Assembly (NCBI GenBank): GCA_020740775.1
Contig: JAHEWK010000003.1
Location: 744,001 to 808,000, forward strand
Length of the DNA stretch: 64,000 nt
Direction of reading: 5' to 3'
DNA from: Ilyonectria destructans
Lineage: Eukaryota; Ascomycota; Sordariomycetes; Hypocreales; Nectriaceae
In this document: piece after piece, positions 21,693-32,624 of the stretch
Position numbering within the stretch: the stretch's first letter is position 1
Layout of the letters: each line of letters opens with the position of its first letter
The notes under the pieces: generated by a model
What the model was told of the DNA's origin: nothing
The model's database searches: none
The model's input: the letters and a program-made list of their open reading frames with translations, nothing else
Translations under genes and position numbers: made by a program

Positions 21693-23108
21693 ATGTCCGC
21701 CGCTCTCCTCCGATCGCGCTCCGCCGTCTCCGGCGCCCGAGCCGCTCCCGCCGTGCGCCCGGCCCTGCCCCGGACCCCCGTCGTCCAGCGCCGTTACAAC
21801 TCGTCCTCGTCATCACCCGGCGACGGAGGCGCCCAGATCAAGTACGCCCTGTACGGCACCGCCGTGGCCGCCGGCCTCTATGCCTCGTTCCTCTATGCGA
21901 CCGATACCCGCGCCTTCTTCCACCGCTGGGTCGTGCCCCCGGTGCTACGATACGTCTACCCCGATGCCGAGGATGCCCACCACGTTGGCACCTGCGCGCT
22001 GAAGGTGCTCCACGACCTCAACCTGCACCCCCGCGAACGCGATACCACCCTCAACTGCCCCGAGTTGTCCGTTTCCGTCTTTGGAACCGATCTACACAAC
22101 CCAATTGGCATCTCCGCCGGCCTCGACAAGGATGCCGACATCCCTGATGCGCTGTTTGAATTGGGCGCTGGTGTTGTCGAGGTTGGTGGCTGCACGCCCT
22201 TCCCCCAGGCCGGCAACCCGAAGCCTCGCGTGTTCCGAGTGCCCAAGCTCGACGGAATGGTCAACCGGTACGGCCTAAACTCCCGTGGAGCCGACGACAT
22301 GGCCATCCGATTGCGAGACCGACTCCGAAGATACGCTCGATCCCTTGGCCTGACCGAGACCGACGTCCTCAATGGTGAGGCCAACGTGCCGCCAGGCAGT
22401 TTGCGGCCCGGCCGCCTACTCGCGGTTCAGATTGCCAAGAACAAAGAGACGGACGAGAAGGACGAGAATGCTGTGGCTCAGGACTACGTCTACTGCGTCC
22501 GACGGTTGGCACGGTATGCCGATGTGCTGGTCGTCAACGTCAGCAGCCCCAACACCCCCGGTCTTCGCGAGCTGCAGGCAACAGAGCCCCTTACCCGATT
22601 GTTGAGTGCTGTTGTCGAGGAGGCTGCCAAGACGGACCGAAAGAACCGCCCCAAGGTCATGGTCAAGGTCTCCCCTGATGAGGATGAGGATACCCAGATG
22701 GAGGGCATCGTCCAGGCTGTTCACACGAGCGGTGTTGACGGAGTCATCGTGGGTAACACCACCAAGCGAAGAACCGGCGTGATCCCCGAAGGCATCAAGC
22801 TCACTTCCCAAGAGAATGTCAACTTCCAGGAGACTGGCGGTTACTCTGGCCCCGCCATGTACAGCAGGACACTCGACCTCGTGGGACGATACCGCAAGAT
22901 GCTCGACAACTACTCTTTCGAGGCAAACAAGACCGCCGCCCCTAGCGCGCAAAAGGTCATCTTCGCCACGGGAGGCATCACCAACGGCGAAGAGGCGCAG
23001 AAGATCCTCAACGCCGGCGCCAGTGTGGCAATGGTGTATACGGGGATGGTGTACGGTGGCGCAGGAACTGTGACGAGGATCAAGCGCGAGTTGAAGGACA
23101 AGTCGTAG
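21693..23108 (+). CDS. DHODH: Dihydroorotate dehydrogenase, class 2, mitochondrial
   Basis: An intronless frame of 471 residues. It oxidises dihydroorotate to orotate in pyrimidine synthesis and passes electrons to ubiquinone at the mitochondrial inner membrane. Residues 1-40 are Arg/Ala/Ser-rich without acids, a mitochondrial presequence; a membrane helix follows (YALYGTAVAAGLYASFLYAT, about 52-71). The flavin barrel shows FGTDLHNPIGISAGLDKDAD, GVVEVGGCTPFPQAGNPKPR, NRYGLNSRG, then NVSSPNTPGLR with the class 2 catalytic serine (about Ser285), VKVSPD, GVIVGNTT and FATGGI...GASVAMVYTGMVYGG. All are as in quinone-dependent enzymes, and the length is normal. The ATG at 21693 is the first in frame. 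A 20- to 30-residue hydrophilic insertion (NKETDEKDEN) between barrel segments is usual in fungi. This is a very secure call. Confidence 0.96.
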   Translation: MSAALLRSRSAVSGARAAPAVRPALPRTPVVQRRYNSSSSSPGDGGAQIKYALYGTAVAAGLYASFLYATDTRAFFHRWVVPPVLRYVYPDAEDAHHVGTCALKVLHDLNLHPRERDTTLNCPELSVSVFGTDLHNPIGISAGLDKDADIPDALFELGAGVVEVGGCTPFPQAGNPKPRVFRVPKLDGMVNRYGLNSRGADDMAIRLRDRLRRYARSLGLTETDVLNGEANVPPGSLRPGRLLAVQIAKNKETDEKDENAVAQDYVYCVRRLARYADVLVVNVSSPNTPGLRELQATEPLTRLLSAVVEEAAKTDRKNRPKVMVKVSPDEDEDTQMEGIVQAVHTSGVDGVIVGNTTKRRTGVIPEGIKLTSQENVNFQETGGYSGPAMYSRTLDLVGRYRKMLDNYSFEANKTAAPSAQKVIFATGGITNGEEAQKILNAGASVAMVYTGMVYGGAGTVTRIKRELKDKS

Positions 23109-23400
23109 ACACTATTAGACCAGTCACAGCACATTTAACGTTTCTTTGTTGGGATTATTGACGAGTAGACGGGTCGTGTGGTTTTCTTGTGCAATGTGGC
23201 CATCGCTTTTAAAAGTAAAAGTTCTTTCTAATTGTTAGAGAGCGACGCAGCTGAAAGCAGAAAGAAGATGCTCAGGGTTTATAAAATTGGTGTTGATTCT
23301 ATCTGAAATCCAAACTTAAACTGACAGGATCTTCCCCTAAATGACACGACAAAATGCAATCCTCCAGAACGGATCGTGAGCTACAACATGACGATAAAAT

Positions 23401-24186
23401 CTACTTTTTAACGGCGCCAGCGCCATTGGCATTGTTCGCAATGACCTCATTGAGCATTATATAAAGAGCCTCTTTAATTGCAAATCGCGCCTTAGTGTGC
23501 TCCGGGGGAGTTCTCTTAAGAGGTTCCTGAAGAGGGGAATTCTCGTTGATGAACAGTGCATACGCCGCCAGGTTCTCGCACTCTCTCTTGACGAAGTCGC
23601 ACATTTCTTGGACGAACTTGAGCTCACTGCGTGCTCTGATGATGTCGGCCTCGCGACCCTTTCGAGCATTGGTGCCCTCGGTTTGTAGTTTTTCAAGTTT
23701 TGCTTCCGCTTGAGCCTTTCCCACCTCTGCCAACTTCGCTTTCTCCGCATGGTCATTCAGTTTCTTCTCATACTCTCCCCTGCAGCAATCATTTTCCATC
23801 TTCGATCTCTCTAAGTGCATGCTAAACTGCTCTTTTTGCAACTCCACTCGCCTTTCGAGGTTCATCGCTTTCTCCTTCCAATACGCTGCTTCATTCACCA
23901 ATTGCAACTTCTCCACGCGTTCCTTTTCTGCTGAGGCTGCCGTTGATGAAGGCTCAAGCGGTTCCCGTTGGATATTCATGGCAGGCATCGCGCGGCCCTG
24001 TGAGGAGGCGGCGAGAGGGCTGATAGTTCTCTGAGTGGAAAAGGCCACAGGTTGACTGCTTCGACGTTGACGTTGCTTGACACCTTTATGCGAGTCATCA
24101 CCTCCTGACATGGCAGTATCCCCTGCACTATCAACGTAGTTTGCAGTCTGGTTGTTTATTAGGGCTTTCCTTGCAAGATCGGACAT
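23401..24186 (-). CDS. Unknown coiled-coil protein
   Basis: A single-exon frame of 261 residues from the ATG at 24186. Residues 1-80 are polar and probably disordered (a Lys/Arg/Ser patch at about 34-45). From about 82 to 205 there is an almost continuous Glu/Lys/Ala/Leu-rich helix with heptad character (EKERVEKLQLVNEAAYWKEK onward), a coiled coil. The last 45 residues are mixed and end in basic KK. No membrane segment or known domain is visible. It converges on DHODH, and its upstream flank is AT-rich and gene-poor. Coding is supported by frame length, codon-like composition and coiled-coil pattern, but the family is unknown and it may be lineage-specific. Confidence 0.6.
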   Translation of the reverse strand: MSDLARKALINNQTANYVDSAGDTAMSGGDDSHKGVKQRQRRSSQPVAFSTQRTISPLAASSQGRAMPAMNIQREPLEPSSTAASAEKERVEKLQLVNEAAYWKEKAMNLERRVELQKEQFSMHLERSKMENDCCRGEYEKKLNDHAEKAKLAEVGKAQAEAKLEKLQTEGTNARKGREADIIRARSELKFVQEMCDFVKRECENLAAYALFINENSPLQEPLKRTPPEHTKARFAIKEALYIMLNEVIANNANGAGAVKK

Positions 24187-24899
24187 CGTGGTTGTTGTTG
24201 TGCTGATCGATTGGTGTGTGCGAACGGTCTCAGCCGAGGTGGTGTACGGAGAGCGAATTTGATGCTGACCCGATTTGAAAGGATTTCAAGCTGTTAGTAT
24301 GCGCAAATCTCATATTTATAGATGAAGTATTAATTTCTGTCCCAAAGGTGCCTTTGTAGTATTGGGGACATAGTCAAGTGTAGTACTGTTCATCATTGTC
24401 AATGGCCACATGCATGCACCTCACTCACCTCCATTATGTTAAAAGGTTCTTTCTTCAAAGGCCTTTGTTCCACTTAGCATGGTGCTGAAAGATACTGATT
24501 CTTATGCAGACGCGTAAAAGGCTTGAAGAACCAATCATCAATTTACTTGAGCCTTTCACCGCGTAGAGAGCACAATGCTTTCTTCATTGTTGCATGTGTC
24601 TCGACATAGCCTGAGGGTTTATTCACAAAGGAAAATGAACGATACACAAATCTTATCACATAGTGGAATAGTTATAGAGGCATCAATGTGTTAGGCTAGT
24701 ATCAGGTCTCTGAAATGGACACAAGACGACAGTAGGATCGCAACCTCGATGATATTTCCAGACTGGAAGATACTAGCATTTTCATGTATTAGGTGAATTT
24801 GTTCCATTGACACAAATATATACCACGATTTAATTACTTAATCACGCCATCTTTAATAAGTAGCCAACCAACCCTTCAAATTTATGGCTCCCTCTCGAT
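24187..24899. other. AT-richer intergenic region
   Basis: No open frame of note. It is richer in A and T than the rest of the window and should contain the promoter of the coiled-coil gene and the 3' end of the gene at 24900. No repeat or RNA gene was recognised. Confidence 0.5.
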
Positions 24900-25769
24900 T
24901 CAGATGTTGACATAGAAGTCCTCAAGAAAGAGGGTATTGTCGTCCACAATCAACTGTTCCAAACCTCCACCTGACGTATCTAAATATGAGATCTTTTCAA
25001 CCATCGAATCGTCCCTTATCCGGTTCTTCTGGCATTCCAGTACCTTGTCGTGCGCTTCCAACCAGACGGCTTTGTGCGTCCACGCCTCAACGGCCGACAC
25101 ACGGAACACGGACTTCAGTAGGTATCTTGCTGAAAGCCGTATTTTTGTTGACGCACGTGGCAATTCCTCTCTCCCTTGGCATGTAATATGACCCACACGA
25201 AACTCGCCGTTAACAAAACGAGACAAGTATACTTCCTCCAAGCTCGGCCCAAAGGTAAGAAGAACAAACATGCGGATCCAAGTTGCATGTCGCCAATTCA
25301 GATTAGGCCGCTCATGACATTCGTCGAAAAGTCGATCTTTATCTCCAGTTTCGAGGTATGATTGGTAGATAGGAACAAAGTCCTGGACGATCTCCCAGTA
25401 CATCGCCAAGTCGGCTTCGTCTGTATAGATTGTGCTGTAGTTGAAGGCTTCGTGGTATACGTCGGTTATCTTACATTCAAGGACTGCAACGCAATTCTGC
25501 AGGACTACCATCTCTTGTTGCAGATCTTTCATCTCATTGCAAGTCCGATAAGGATCCCCTTCATCGTGAACATCGGTGAGCCATGTGACTATAGAATCTT
25601 CCTCCACCTCTGCCCCCTCGTATAACATCTCTTTATTCTGGTCTGAGTGACTCCACACTCTGTCATAATCAAGATCGAGTCCGAACCCAACCAGATCATT
25701 GCCTACCATATTTTCGTAACGGCCTTCACTCTGACCGCTAGTAATTGGGACTTTTCGAATCACAACCAT
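24900..25769 (-). CDS. Unknown acidic protein, probably lineage-specific
   Basis: A single-exon frame of 289 residues from the ATG at 25769. It is acidic, rich in Asp, Glu, Val and aromatic residues, and has balanced protein-like composition (for example DLAMYWEIVQDFVPIYQSYL and RHATWIRMFVLLTFGPSLEE). Part of residues 75-100 (EMKDLQQEMVVLQNCVAVLE) could form a short coiled coil. No signal peptide, membrane helix or catalytic motif is seen, and I do not recognise a family. It lies in the gene-poor tract with the coiled-coil gene upstream and the copper ATPase downstream on the other strand. The regular composition over 289 codons argues for a real protein, but it might be a degenerate member of an F-box-associated or similar fungal family. 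Confidence 0.55.
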   Translation of the reverse strand: MVVIRKVPITSGQSEGRYENMVGNDLVGFGLDLDYDRVWSHSDQNKEMLYEGAEVEEDSIVTWLTDVHDEGDPYRTCNEMKDLQQEMVVLQNCVAVLECKITDVYHEAFNYSTIYTDEADLAMYWEIVQDFVPIYQSYLETGDKDRLFDECHERPNLNWRHATWIRMFVLLTFGPSLEEVYLSRFVNGEFRVGHITCQGREELPRASTKIRLSARYLLKSVFRVSAVEAWTHKAVWLEAHDKVLECQKNRIRDDSMVEKISYLDTSGGGLEQLIVDDNTLFLEDFYVNI

Positions 25770-26514
25770 GGTTGGAATTTGTCGTGTTAATTGGAGACTT
25801 CGTTGTTGAAGTGCAATGGTATAAATCGGACAATGTTTTGAGGAAGATCAAGATGAAGCCAGCTTGCTTCCAGCCAATCCCAATACCTACTTATATCATT
25901 TTCGGATTTTTATCTTTTAGCCTTTTAATCATCCTAGTGGGGAAAGGGACACTGTTATCACCATGTACATGAAAACACTCATTGCACAACAAAGGGCTCG
26001 AGCAGAAACAATAGCTATGTGTTTCTTGCAAGAAATGCTAGATGGCACTAAAGGACAAGACTTTTATACGGTTATGTGTTCATCAAAGAACATATCTACC
26101 CCCAGCAGACGAACCCGCGTTGTTGGTCACTCCCCCTCTCGGTTTTCAGTGTGAACAACGTGCTGGCCAACCTGCCCTATCCAACCTTAGCATGATGGCT
26201 GAAATTTGGCCCAATGCGAATCGTTCTCTGAGGAAGTTCCTAATCGCCGAACCCCCGTCCTTCCTCGAGGATCTAGAAAAGTGTCGTCTCGGGGCAGAAA
26301 AGATAATGTTGGATGCTCAATAGGTGTTTCAAAAATGAGAATGATCCACTACTCGAGCAACAAATATTTTGTGCGAAAGGAAAGGGTACCAACCGAATAT
26401 GAAATGCTTGCAAAGTTGATTTACGGCCAGGAAAGTGATTAGTCGTTGATATCAGGGACATGAAACCGCGTTAAGCTACCTCTACCAAGCCACTCAGTTA
26501 CCCGACAAAACCCC
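25770..26514. other. Intergenic region with one doubtful small frame
   Basis: This lies between two divergent genes. A frame of 93 codons at 26042-26323 (plus strand, ATG start) contains a protein-like stretch ending EDLEKCRLGAEKIMLDAQ but lacks a recognisable domain and sits only 300 bases before the copper ATPase start; I could not link it to another exon. It may be a gene relic or chance. Confidence 0.35.
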
Positions 26515-26562
26515 CACCTCCACATCCACCTCCACATCCACCTCCACATTCACCTCCAACTC
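26515..26562. repeat. 12-bp tandem repeat in copper-ATPase promoter
   Basis: Four successive 12-base units of CACCTCCACATC (the last two diverged) lie 70-116 bases upstream of the ATPase start codon, on the plus strand, within a C-rich, G-poor leader. Confidence 0.85.
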
Positions 26563-26630
26563 CAACTCAACATCACCTCAACACAACCTTGACTTGGCAC
26601 AATAACATCCTCATCGCTTTATTCTCGACC

Positions 26631-29600
26631 ATGGCGCGTGACTGCTGTGGGCCACCAGCGCAGCCGCCTGCATCGACCCTGACGCAGGGCGATAAGGCCT
26701 CAAGCCAGTGCAGCGACAAGTGCTGTGATGGTACTGAGGAAGTCAGCATCAAGGACGAGCACGACCAGAAGCCTGATGATTCCAGCAGTGCTTACAACAA
26801 TACTCACGCCGCAGAGAGCGATGATAACGTTGTTCCAGACTGTTGCCGCGGAAAACGGGCTCCCTGTTGTGATGTCTCTTGTCTAGACCGCCTGGCCCTG
26901 CGTGAATGTGAGAGGAGCGACGCTGCAGCTCAAGGCGAAAACACGGCGTGCAGTAAGTCGCTATCATTCGCGTCATATCTCACTGAAGAGGTGTGCTAAC
27001 GCATCTTCTAGCTACGGGCTGCTGCTCCCAGGCCAGTTCATCCTGTGCTGGGGTGACAGATGGGAAAGCCTGTGGCCAGCATCATCGCTCCACACGCGAC
27101 CGCTACGGTTCAACCCTCGAAGCCATCGGGTGTATATGCCGCGCTCTCTTGGCCCTTGGACTAGAGTCTTGCTGTGAATCCCGACAGAGACCTTCGCTGG
27201 AGAAGAAGCGCTGCTCCAAGAACTCATCTACGCGATCTCTCAAACGCGCTTCGATTGATTCATGCTGCTCCACTAGCTCCGAAGCCAAGAGTCTTACCGC
27301 CAAGAAACGGATGCAGCCACGAAATGGCCTCGGGCGAGACTCTACGGATAATCTCCAGGGCGATAGCTGCTCCAAATCTTGCTGCTCCAAAGCGGTAACC
27401 GACTCGGCGAAGAAGCCACCACGACCCAGCTGTGCAAAGTCTTGCTGTGATGAAAAGGACAGCAATGCAAGAACTCCTTCCCCTCCTGCCGTTTGCCCCG
27501 GATCGTGCTGCAAACCGGCCAAAAGCGACGCAGGCAAAACAGCACCCCCGCCTAACGTTCCGGATCCTTGCGGCGAAGCCAAGAAGTCTAGCGCTGTGAA
27601 ATCGCCTCCCAACAAGGAATGTTCTGGACCTTGCTGTGGCACTGTGAAGACCGAAATCGTAGAAGCGGATCCAAAGCCAACCTGTGCCGGATCTTGTTGT
27701 GCGACAAAGCGAGCTGACACCCCGGATCCCTCCTGCTCCGATGGTTGCTGTCCTTCGGACAATCCAACAGCTGGTCTGGCCGAGAAAAACGGTCTGACTG
27801 CTGCTATCCAAGATTTGGAGAATCAGGGCATGGGCAATGAACGAGTTGTTCTTAGCATCTCTGGCATGACCTGCACCGGCTGTGAGACAAAGCTGAACAG
27901 AACGCTTGCCACGGTCCCCGCTGTTAAGAGTCTGAAAACAAGCTTGGTTCTCTCGAGAGCCGAGTTTAACATTGACCTTCGCCTCAGCTCCGTTGATGAA
28001 GTCATCAAGCACCTGGAACGAACAACCGAATTCAAGTGCCAGAGACTCGCCACCAAAGGAACAACCATTGACATCATTGTCCCGCAAAACCCATCCAACT
28101 TTGTCAACCAGGAATGGCCAGTTGGAGTCACTGACATTTCCATCATTGAAGGCAACACAGTTCAGATCTCCTTTGACGCAAAAATTGTCGGTGCTCGAGA
28201 TCTCCTAGAGAAGACTTGGGACCATTCCATCGAACTCGCACCTCTGCGTGGTGACCCGTCACTTGAGGCAGGCAGTAAGCATGTCCGTCATGTCGGATAC
28301 ACAACCTTGCTCTCAGCAATCCTGACAATCCCTGTTTTGGTCATGGCATGGGCTCCGATACCGGAAAGAGTGGTTGCGTATAGTTCTGCCTCCCTTGTGT
28401 TGGCTACCATCGTTCAGACCGTCATCGCAGGTCCGTTCTACCCGAAGGCTTTGAAGGCGCTCGTCTTCTCCAGGGTCATCGAGATGGATCTCTTGATTGT
28501 CTTGAGTACCAGCGCAGCGTATATCTTCTCGGTGGTTTCATACGGATATCTCATTGCTAAAAAGCCACTCTCGACCGGGGAATTCTTCGAGACGAGTACC
28601 CTCTTAGTTACCCTTATCATGGTCAGTCGCTACGTTGCAGCTCTTGCCCGTCAAAGAGCCGTGGAGTCCATTTCGATCCAGTCCCTGCAATCTTCGACTG
28701 CTATTCTCGTGGATGAAGACAACGGCCCTGACCAAGAGATTGATTCCCGACTCCTACAATATGGCGACGTTTTCAAGGTTCTGCCAGACACCAGGATCCC
28801 GACTGATGGCACTGTCATCACGGGATCCTCAGACGTTGATGAGTCTATGCTCACTGGTGAATCCAGACCTGTTGAGAAGCATTCCAAGTCAGTTGTGATT
28901 GCTGGGTCGATCAATGGGCCAGGCCTGCTGGTTGTTCGTCTCACTCGCCTTCCCAGCGACAACACCATCAATGCCATTGCGGCCATGGTCGACGAAGCCA
29001 AGCTATCAAAGCCTAAAATCCAGGACCTGGCAGATCAGGTAGCATCTTACTTTGTTCCAGTTGTGGTTGTTTTGACCATCCTCACCTTTTCCGTCTGGAT
29101 CGCAATCGGCGTGGCTGTTCGGAACCAAAGCGGATCCCAGGCGACGGTTCAGGCCATCACCTACGCCATTACTGTGCTCATTGTTTCTTGCCCTTGCGCG
29201 ATTGGGCTTGCGGTCCCGATGGTCATTGTAATTGCCAGCGGCGTAGCAGCAGAACGAGGTGTCATCTTCAAGTCTGCAGATGCGATCGAGGTTGCCTACA
29301 AGGCCTCGCATGTGGTTTTTGACAAGACAGGGACTTTGACCCGGGGTAAACTCGCCGTGGCTGTGGAGCACCAGGTTGCCGATTCCGAATCCTCATTGTC
29401 GCTGCTTCTGGGTTTAATTGGAGACAGTCGACACCCAGTGTCTGTCGCTGTTGCAACACACCTGAAGGGCAAGGGAATAAACGCGTCAACTGTGTCTGAG
29501 CCCAAGAGCCTGACAGGTCGGGGTATCGAAACTACAGCAGCAGGCCAAAACTTAAGAGCCGGTAACTCTCGTTGGTTGAATCTCTCCTCGCATGCCGTTG

Positions 29601-30247
29601 TTCAATCGATGCTGGCACAACGTTATACCGTCTTCTGCTTCACGATCAACGATGCTCTAACAGCGGTCTATGGCCTCGAAGATGACCTCCGAGCCGATGC
29701 TGCCGAAACTGTCACGGCTCTACAAAATCGCGGCATCTCCGTCCATGTGGTGTCTGGTGATGACGATGGTGCTGTTCAAAGCGTGGCTGCGAAGCTTGGA
29801 ATTTCTGATGAAAACGTCCGAGCCCGGAGCTCCCCTGCAGATAAGAGGGACTACATCAAGACTCTCCTCGGTGATTCGAAAGATAGCAAGAAGCCAGTGG
29901 TCATATTCTGTGGTGATGGAACCAACGACGCTGTCGCGCTCGCCCAGGCCACGATCGGCGTCCACATCAACGAAGGCACCGACGTCGCACAGTCAGCTGC
30001 AGACGTCGTGCTCATGCGGCCTGCTGTATCCGGGATTCTCACCATGATGAATGCGAGCAAGGCATCGGTCAACCGCATCAAGTTCAACTTCGCATGGAGC
30101 TTCGTCTACAATATTTTCGCTATCCTCTTGGCCGCGGGAGCATTTGTCAAGGCGAGAATTCCTCCGGAGTTTGCAGGGCTCGGTGAGTTGGTGAGCGTGT
30201 TGCCAGTCATTGCTGCCGCGGTGCTTTTGCGTTGGACCAAGTTCTAA
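26631..30247 (+). CDS. Copper-exporting P1B-type ATPase, CrpA/PCA1-like
   Basis: Two exons, 26631-26952 and 27012-30247, encode 1185 residues. The first 370 residues hold about a dozen CC pairs (DCCG, KCCD, SCCK, PCCG, GCCP and others), a metal-binding array seen in fungal CrpA, Candida CRP1 and yeast PCA1 exporters. A heavy-metal-associated domain follows with MTCTGC (Cys395, Cys398). The P-type core shows TGES (722-725), the CPC permeation motif (834-836), phosphorylation Asp878 in DKTGTLT, the HP pair (915-916) and GDGTND (1075-1080). The C-terminus has VYN and lacks the MxxSS typical of Golgi-type Cu-ATPases, ending [18 protein letters not shown], which also points to the CrpA/PCA1 branch. 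It should pump Cu+ (perhaps Cd2+) out of the cytosol. The start ATG at 26631 has context GACCATGGC. The metal is inferred. Confidence 0.93.
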
Positions 30248-30896
30248 AGAAAGCACCATAAGCAAAGAGGGCTATAGGGCGGATTCCTAGAGCTCACTTC
30301 CATTTCGGATCAAGCTCATGATGTCTTGATTTCTGAAACCGTTTCGTTCATCCACTGCACCCTTCCACTTGCTATTTGCACAAGCTGCGTTTCTGTCGTT
30401 ACCTCAGATCCGTACTCCGGGCTATCTATGGCTTCGTTATAACGCCCCATTTACATTCTCTTGCTCGTCATATATTTTGCATTAGGTCTTTCACATTGTG
30501 AAAAATTGAAAAAGCAATGACGTCCCACAAATCTTGATTTCCCTCGCAGTTTGCAAATGTGAAGTATTTCTAGCCTAATGCGACGTCTCACACTACGGTC
30601 ATCCTTCCAGACCCCAATATACTCCACTGTCCTAGAAAATATGAGGTAGAAGATGACTAGGTTCTCAAGTACACGACAGACAGGTTGCGGATGAAACTTT
30701 AGTCATTCGATCCATTAGTTGATGTTGTACAATGATATAGCTCAAGCAAGCTTGTCTACCCTGTATCTTATTACCATTCCTCCCAACCGCATGTATTAAA
30801 GTCCAAACCCTATCGCCCCTAATCCTGACCCAACGCCAAATTATTAGTACAAAAAGTCAATCGAGATGCCGTGTCTTAGCAGCAATGGTTAAGGCG
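30248..30896. other. Intergenic, convergent 3' regions
   Basis: This is the space between the convergent copper ATPase and the small F-box gene. No coding, repeat or RNA feature was recognised. Confidence 0.5.
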
Positions 30897-31511
30897 TTAT
30901 CGAAACAGCTCAGTCAACCATAGCCAGCCGCAAAATACGGGCACTAGAGCAAGCAAGATCCACCAGAGCTCGACAGTCAACTTCACTTGTAGCCATCGAG
31001 GTAATCGCCTGCTAATGGCGGAACGGTGAGAGCATAGCCTTGTGCCGTAGACGAGACAACCGAGGCCTGGCCGAGATTCACACTCGATGTGCTCGCGACG
31101 TCGTTGCATAAGTAGACTGTCAATCATGGTTAGCTTGGCTCCTCGGAAGGGAACGGGGTTCGAGCAAATCACTTACGGAACACTGCCTCGACAGAAGCGA
31201 AGGTCGCTCCCCAGGTCGCATCGCCGGTCATTGGGGCATTCGAGATGGAGACTTCGGCGCTCCACGAGCCACTCGACTTTGAGGTTGACGCCCGTGTCGA
31301 CGAGCGAGTAGAGGTGGGCGTTGGTGTGTTTCAGGGACAGAGCGTCCGGGTAGATGAGCATCTTGGAGATGGCGAGATGGATCTCGGTGGGCAGAGACAT
31401 GAAGGCGAGGCGAGACGGCTCTTCCTCGATTGTGCTGAGGGCCGAGATGGCTCCGGTCTTGTCCACGCCGGAGCCGGGGGTGGGGCGGCGCGAGCGGAGA
31501 AAGGGAGACAT
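30897..31511 (-). CDS. Small F-box protein with C-terminal membrane segment
   Basis: Two exons, 31511-31177 and 31116-30897 (59-nt intron, branch GCTAAC), encode 184 residues. An F-box lies at about residues 35-85 (LAFMSLPTEIHLAISKMLIYPDALSLKHTNAHLYSLV), the element that binds Skp1 in SCF ubiquitin ligases. A Cys-containing middle follows (Cys92, Cys98, Cys107, Cys124, Cys132, Cys140, including HIECESRPGLGCLVYGT), possibly a metal-binding fold. The protein ends in a hydrophobic segment (about 158-180, LTVELWWILLALVPVFCGWLW), so it may be tail-anchored. F-box proteins with a tail anchor are unusual but known. The target is unknown. The intron joins the two frames exactly and is convincing. Confidence 0.75.
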
Positions 31512-31571
31512 CGGGGCGCGGGCCGGAGCTTAGAAGAGCGGGAGCTTGGCTGTTGGTTGAGCGGGAGTCTC

Positions 31572-31607
31572 GGAGGCGGAGGCGGAGGCGGAGGTGGAGG
31601 TGGAGGC
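31572..31607. repeat. GGAGGC/GGAGGT hexamer repeat
   Basis: Six tandem hexamers lie about 60-95 bases upstream of the minus-strand F-box start, so they are probably in its leader or core promoter (CCTCC-rich on the transcribed sense strand). Confidence 0.9.
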
Positions 31608-32624
31608 GAAAGTGACGACTGAGGAGGTATCAAAATTGAACTGGATCATGCATCACGGAGCGGCTCGAAGAAGCTTTGTATTCGGTTGCTGCCTTGGAGA
31701 CGCCGTGTTTGGCAGGACGCGGCAGACTAGGATACAATCCGGCCAGCGTGGTCGCGGGTCAGGCAGCCAAGCCACATTGCGGTGCAGTCCTAGCGAGTTT
31801 CAGGGGAGCTAGGCTACTAGAGCTACCAGAGCTACCAGAGAGGCGGTGCGGTGCTGGCGGCCGGCAAGGCATTTTCTAGGACTCGTTTGCGAGTCATCTC
31901 GGTCCGCCAAGAGGGCATCTGCAAACGGCGTCGGTCATCTCAGTGTTGAAACCGACACGAATCTGACGAGATGCTCGGATTCGTCCATGGTAGGACTGGC
32001 TGTCCTGGTTCGGACTGCCCTGCATGCGCCTGTACGCCCAGGGCGCCCAGTCCCGCATCCGGCGTCCTCCAGACCAACCATCCACTGAGACATGCCCGGA
32101 TTTGACACAGCTGCCCTTGTGCTTCGTATTCCAGGTGCAGCTGTTTCTTGCTTATTTGGCTGCACCTGCTGATCACTATTCTGGTTAGTATCTATTTTGG
32201 GAGCACGACGCAGTTCATGTTTTGGTGCCTGTTGGAGGCATCCGTTTAGAAAGGGTATTGTCATTCGCGCACAGGTACAAGCCTCTTTAGCCAACCCCAG
32301 GGCAAACCGGTGTACCTAAAATAGGAATTCTTAGACCTTAGGCTTATATTTATTGATCAATTCGACTTGATGAAAAATAAATAAAAGGTTATAAACGAAT
32401 AAATGCTAGGAATTAGTCTTTTAAATAATTTATTAGAATTTATTAGCAGGATGGAAGCATGTAGTTATGTGTGCGAGTAGCCATACCTAGGTTTGCGTGT
32501 GTGAAACGGCTGGTGCCTGGAACTTGGAATGCGCTGCCACGGCGCTGCCACGTGACTCCGTGACTTGCTCGCGCGTCATTGCCATCCACTCGACACGCCA
32601 AACTTCCCTTCCCCCTCCGTTGTC
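31608..32624. other. Divergent promoter region, partly AT-rich
   Basis: This lies between the divergent F-box and EXO5 genes. The segment 32320-32460 is distinctly AT-rich (TAAATAAATAAAAGG, TTTATTAGAATTTATTAG), a nucleosome-poor type of sequence. A CTACTAGAGCTACCAGAGCTACCAGAG triplet-like direct repeat is near 31815-31840. No gene was recognised. Confidence 0.5.

Noticed and set aside
27103..28087. Minus-strand frames of 219 and 275 codons over the copper ATPase N-terminus
   Set aside because: They are shadows of the Cys-rich repeat-bearing region of the ATPase.
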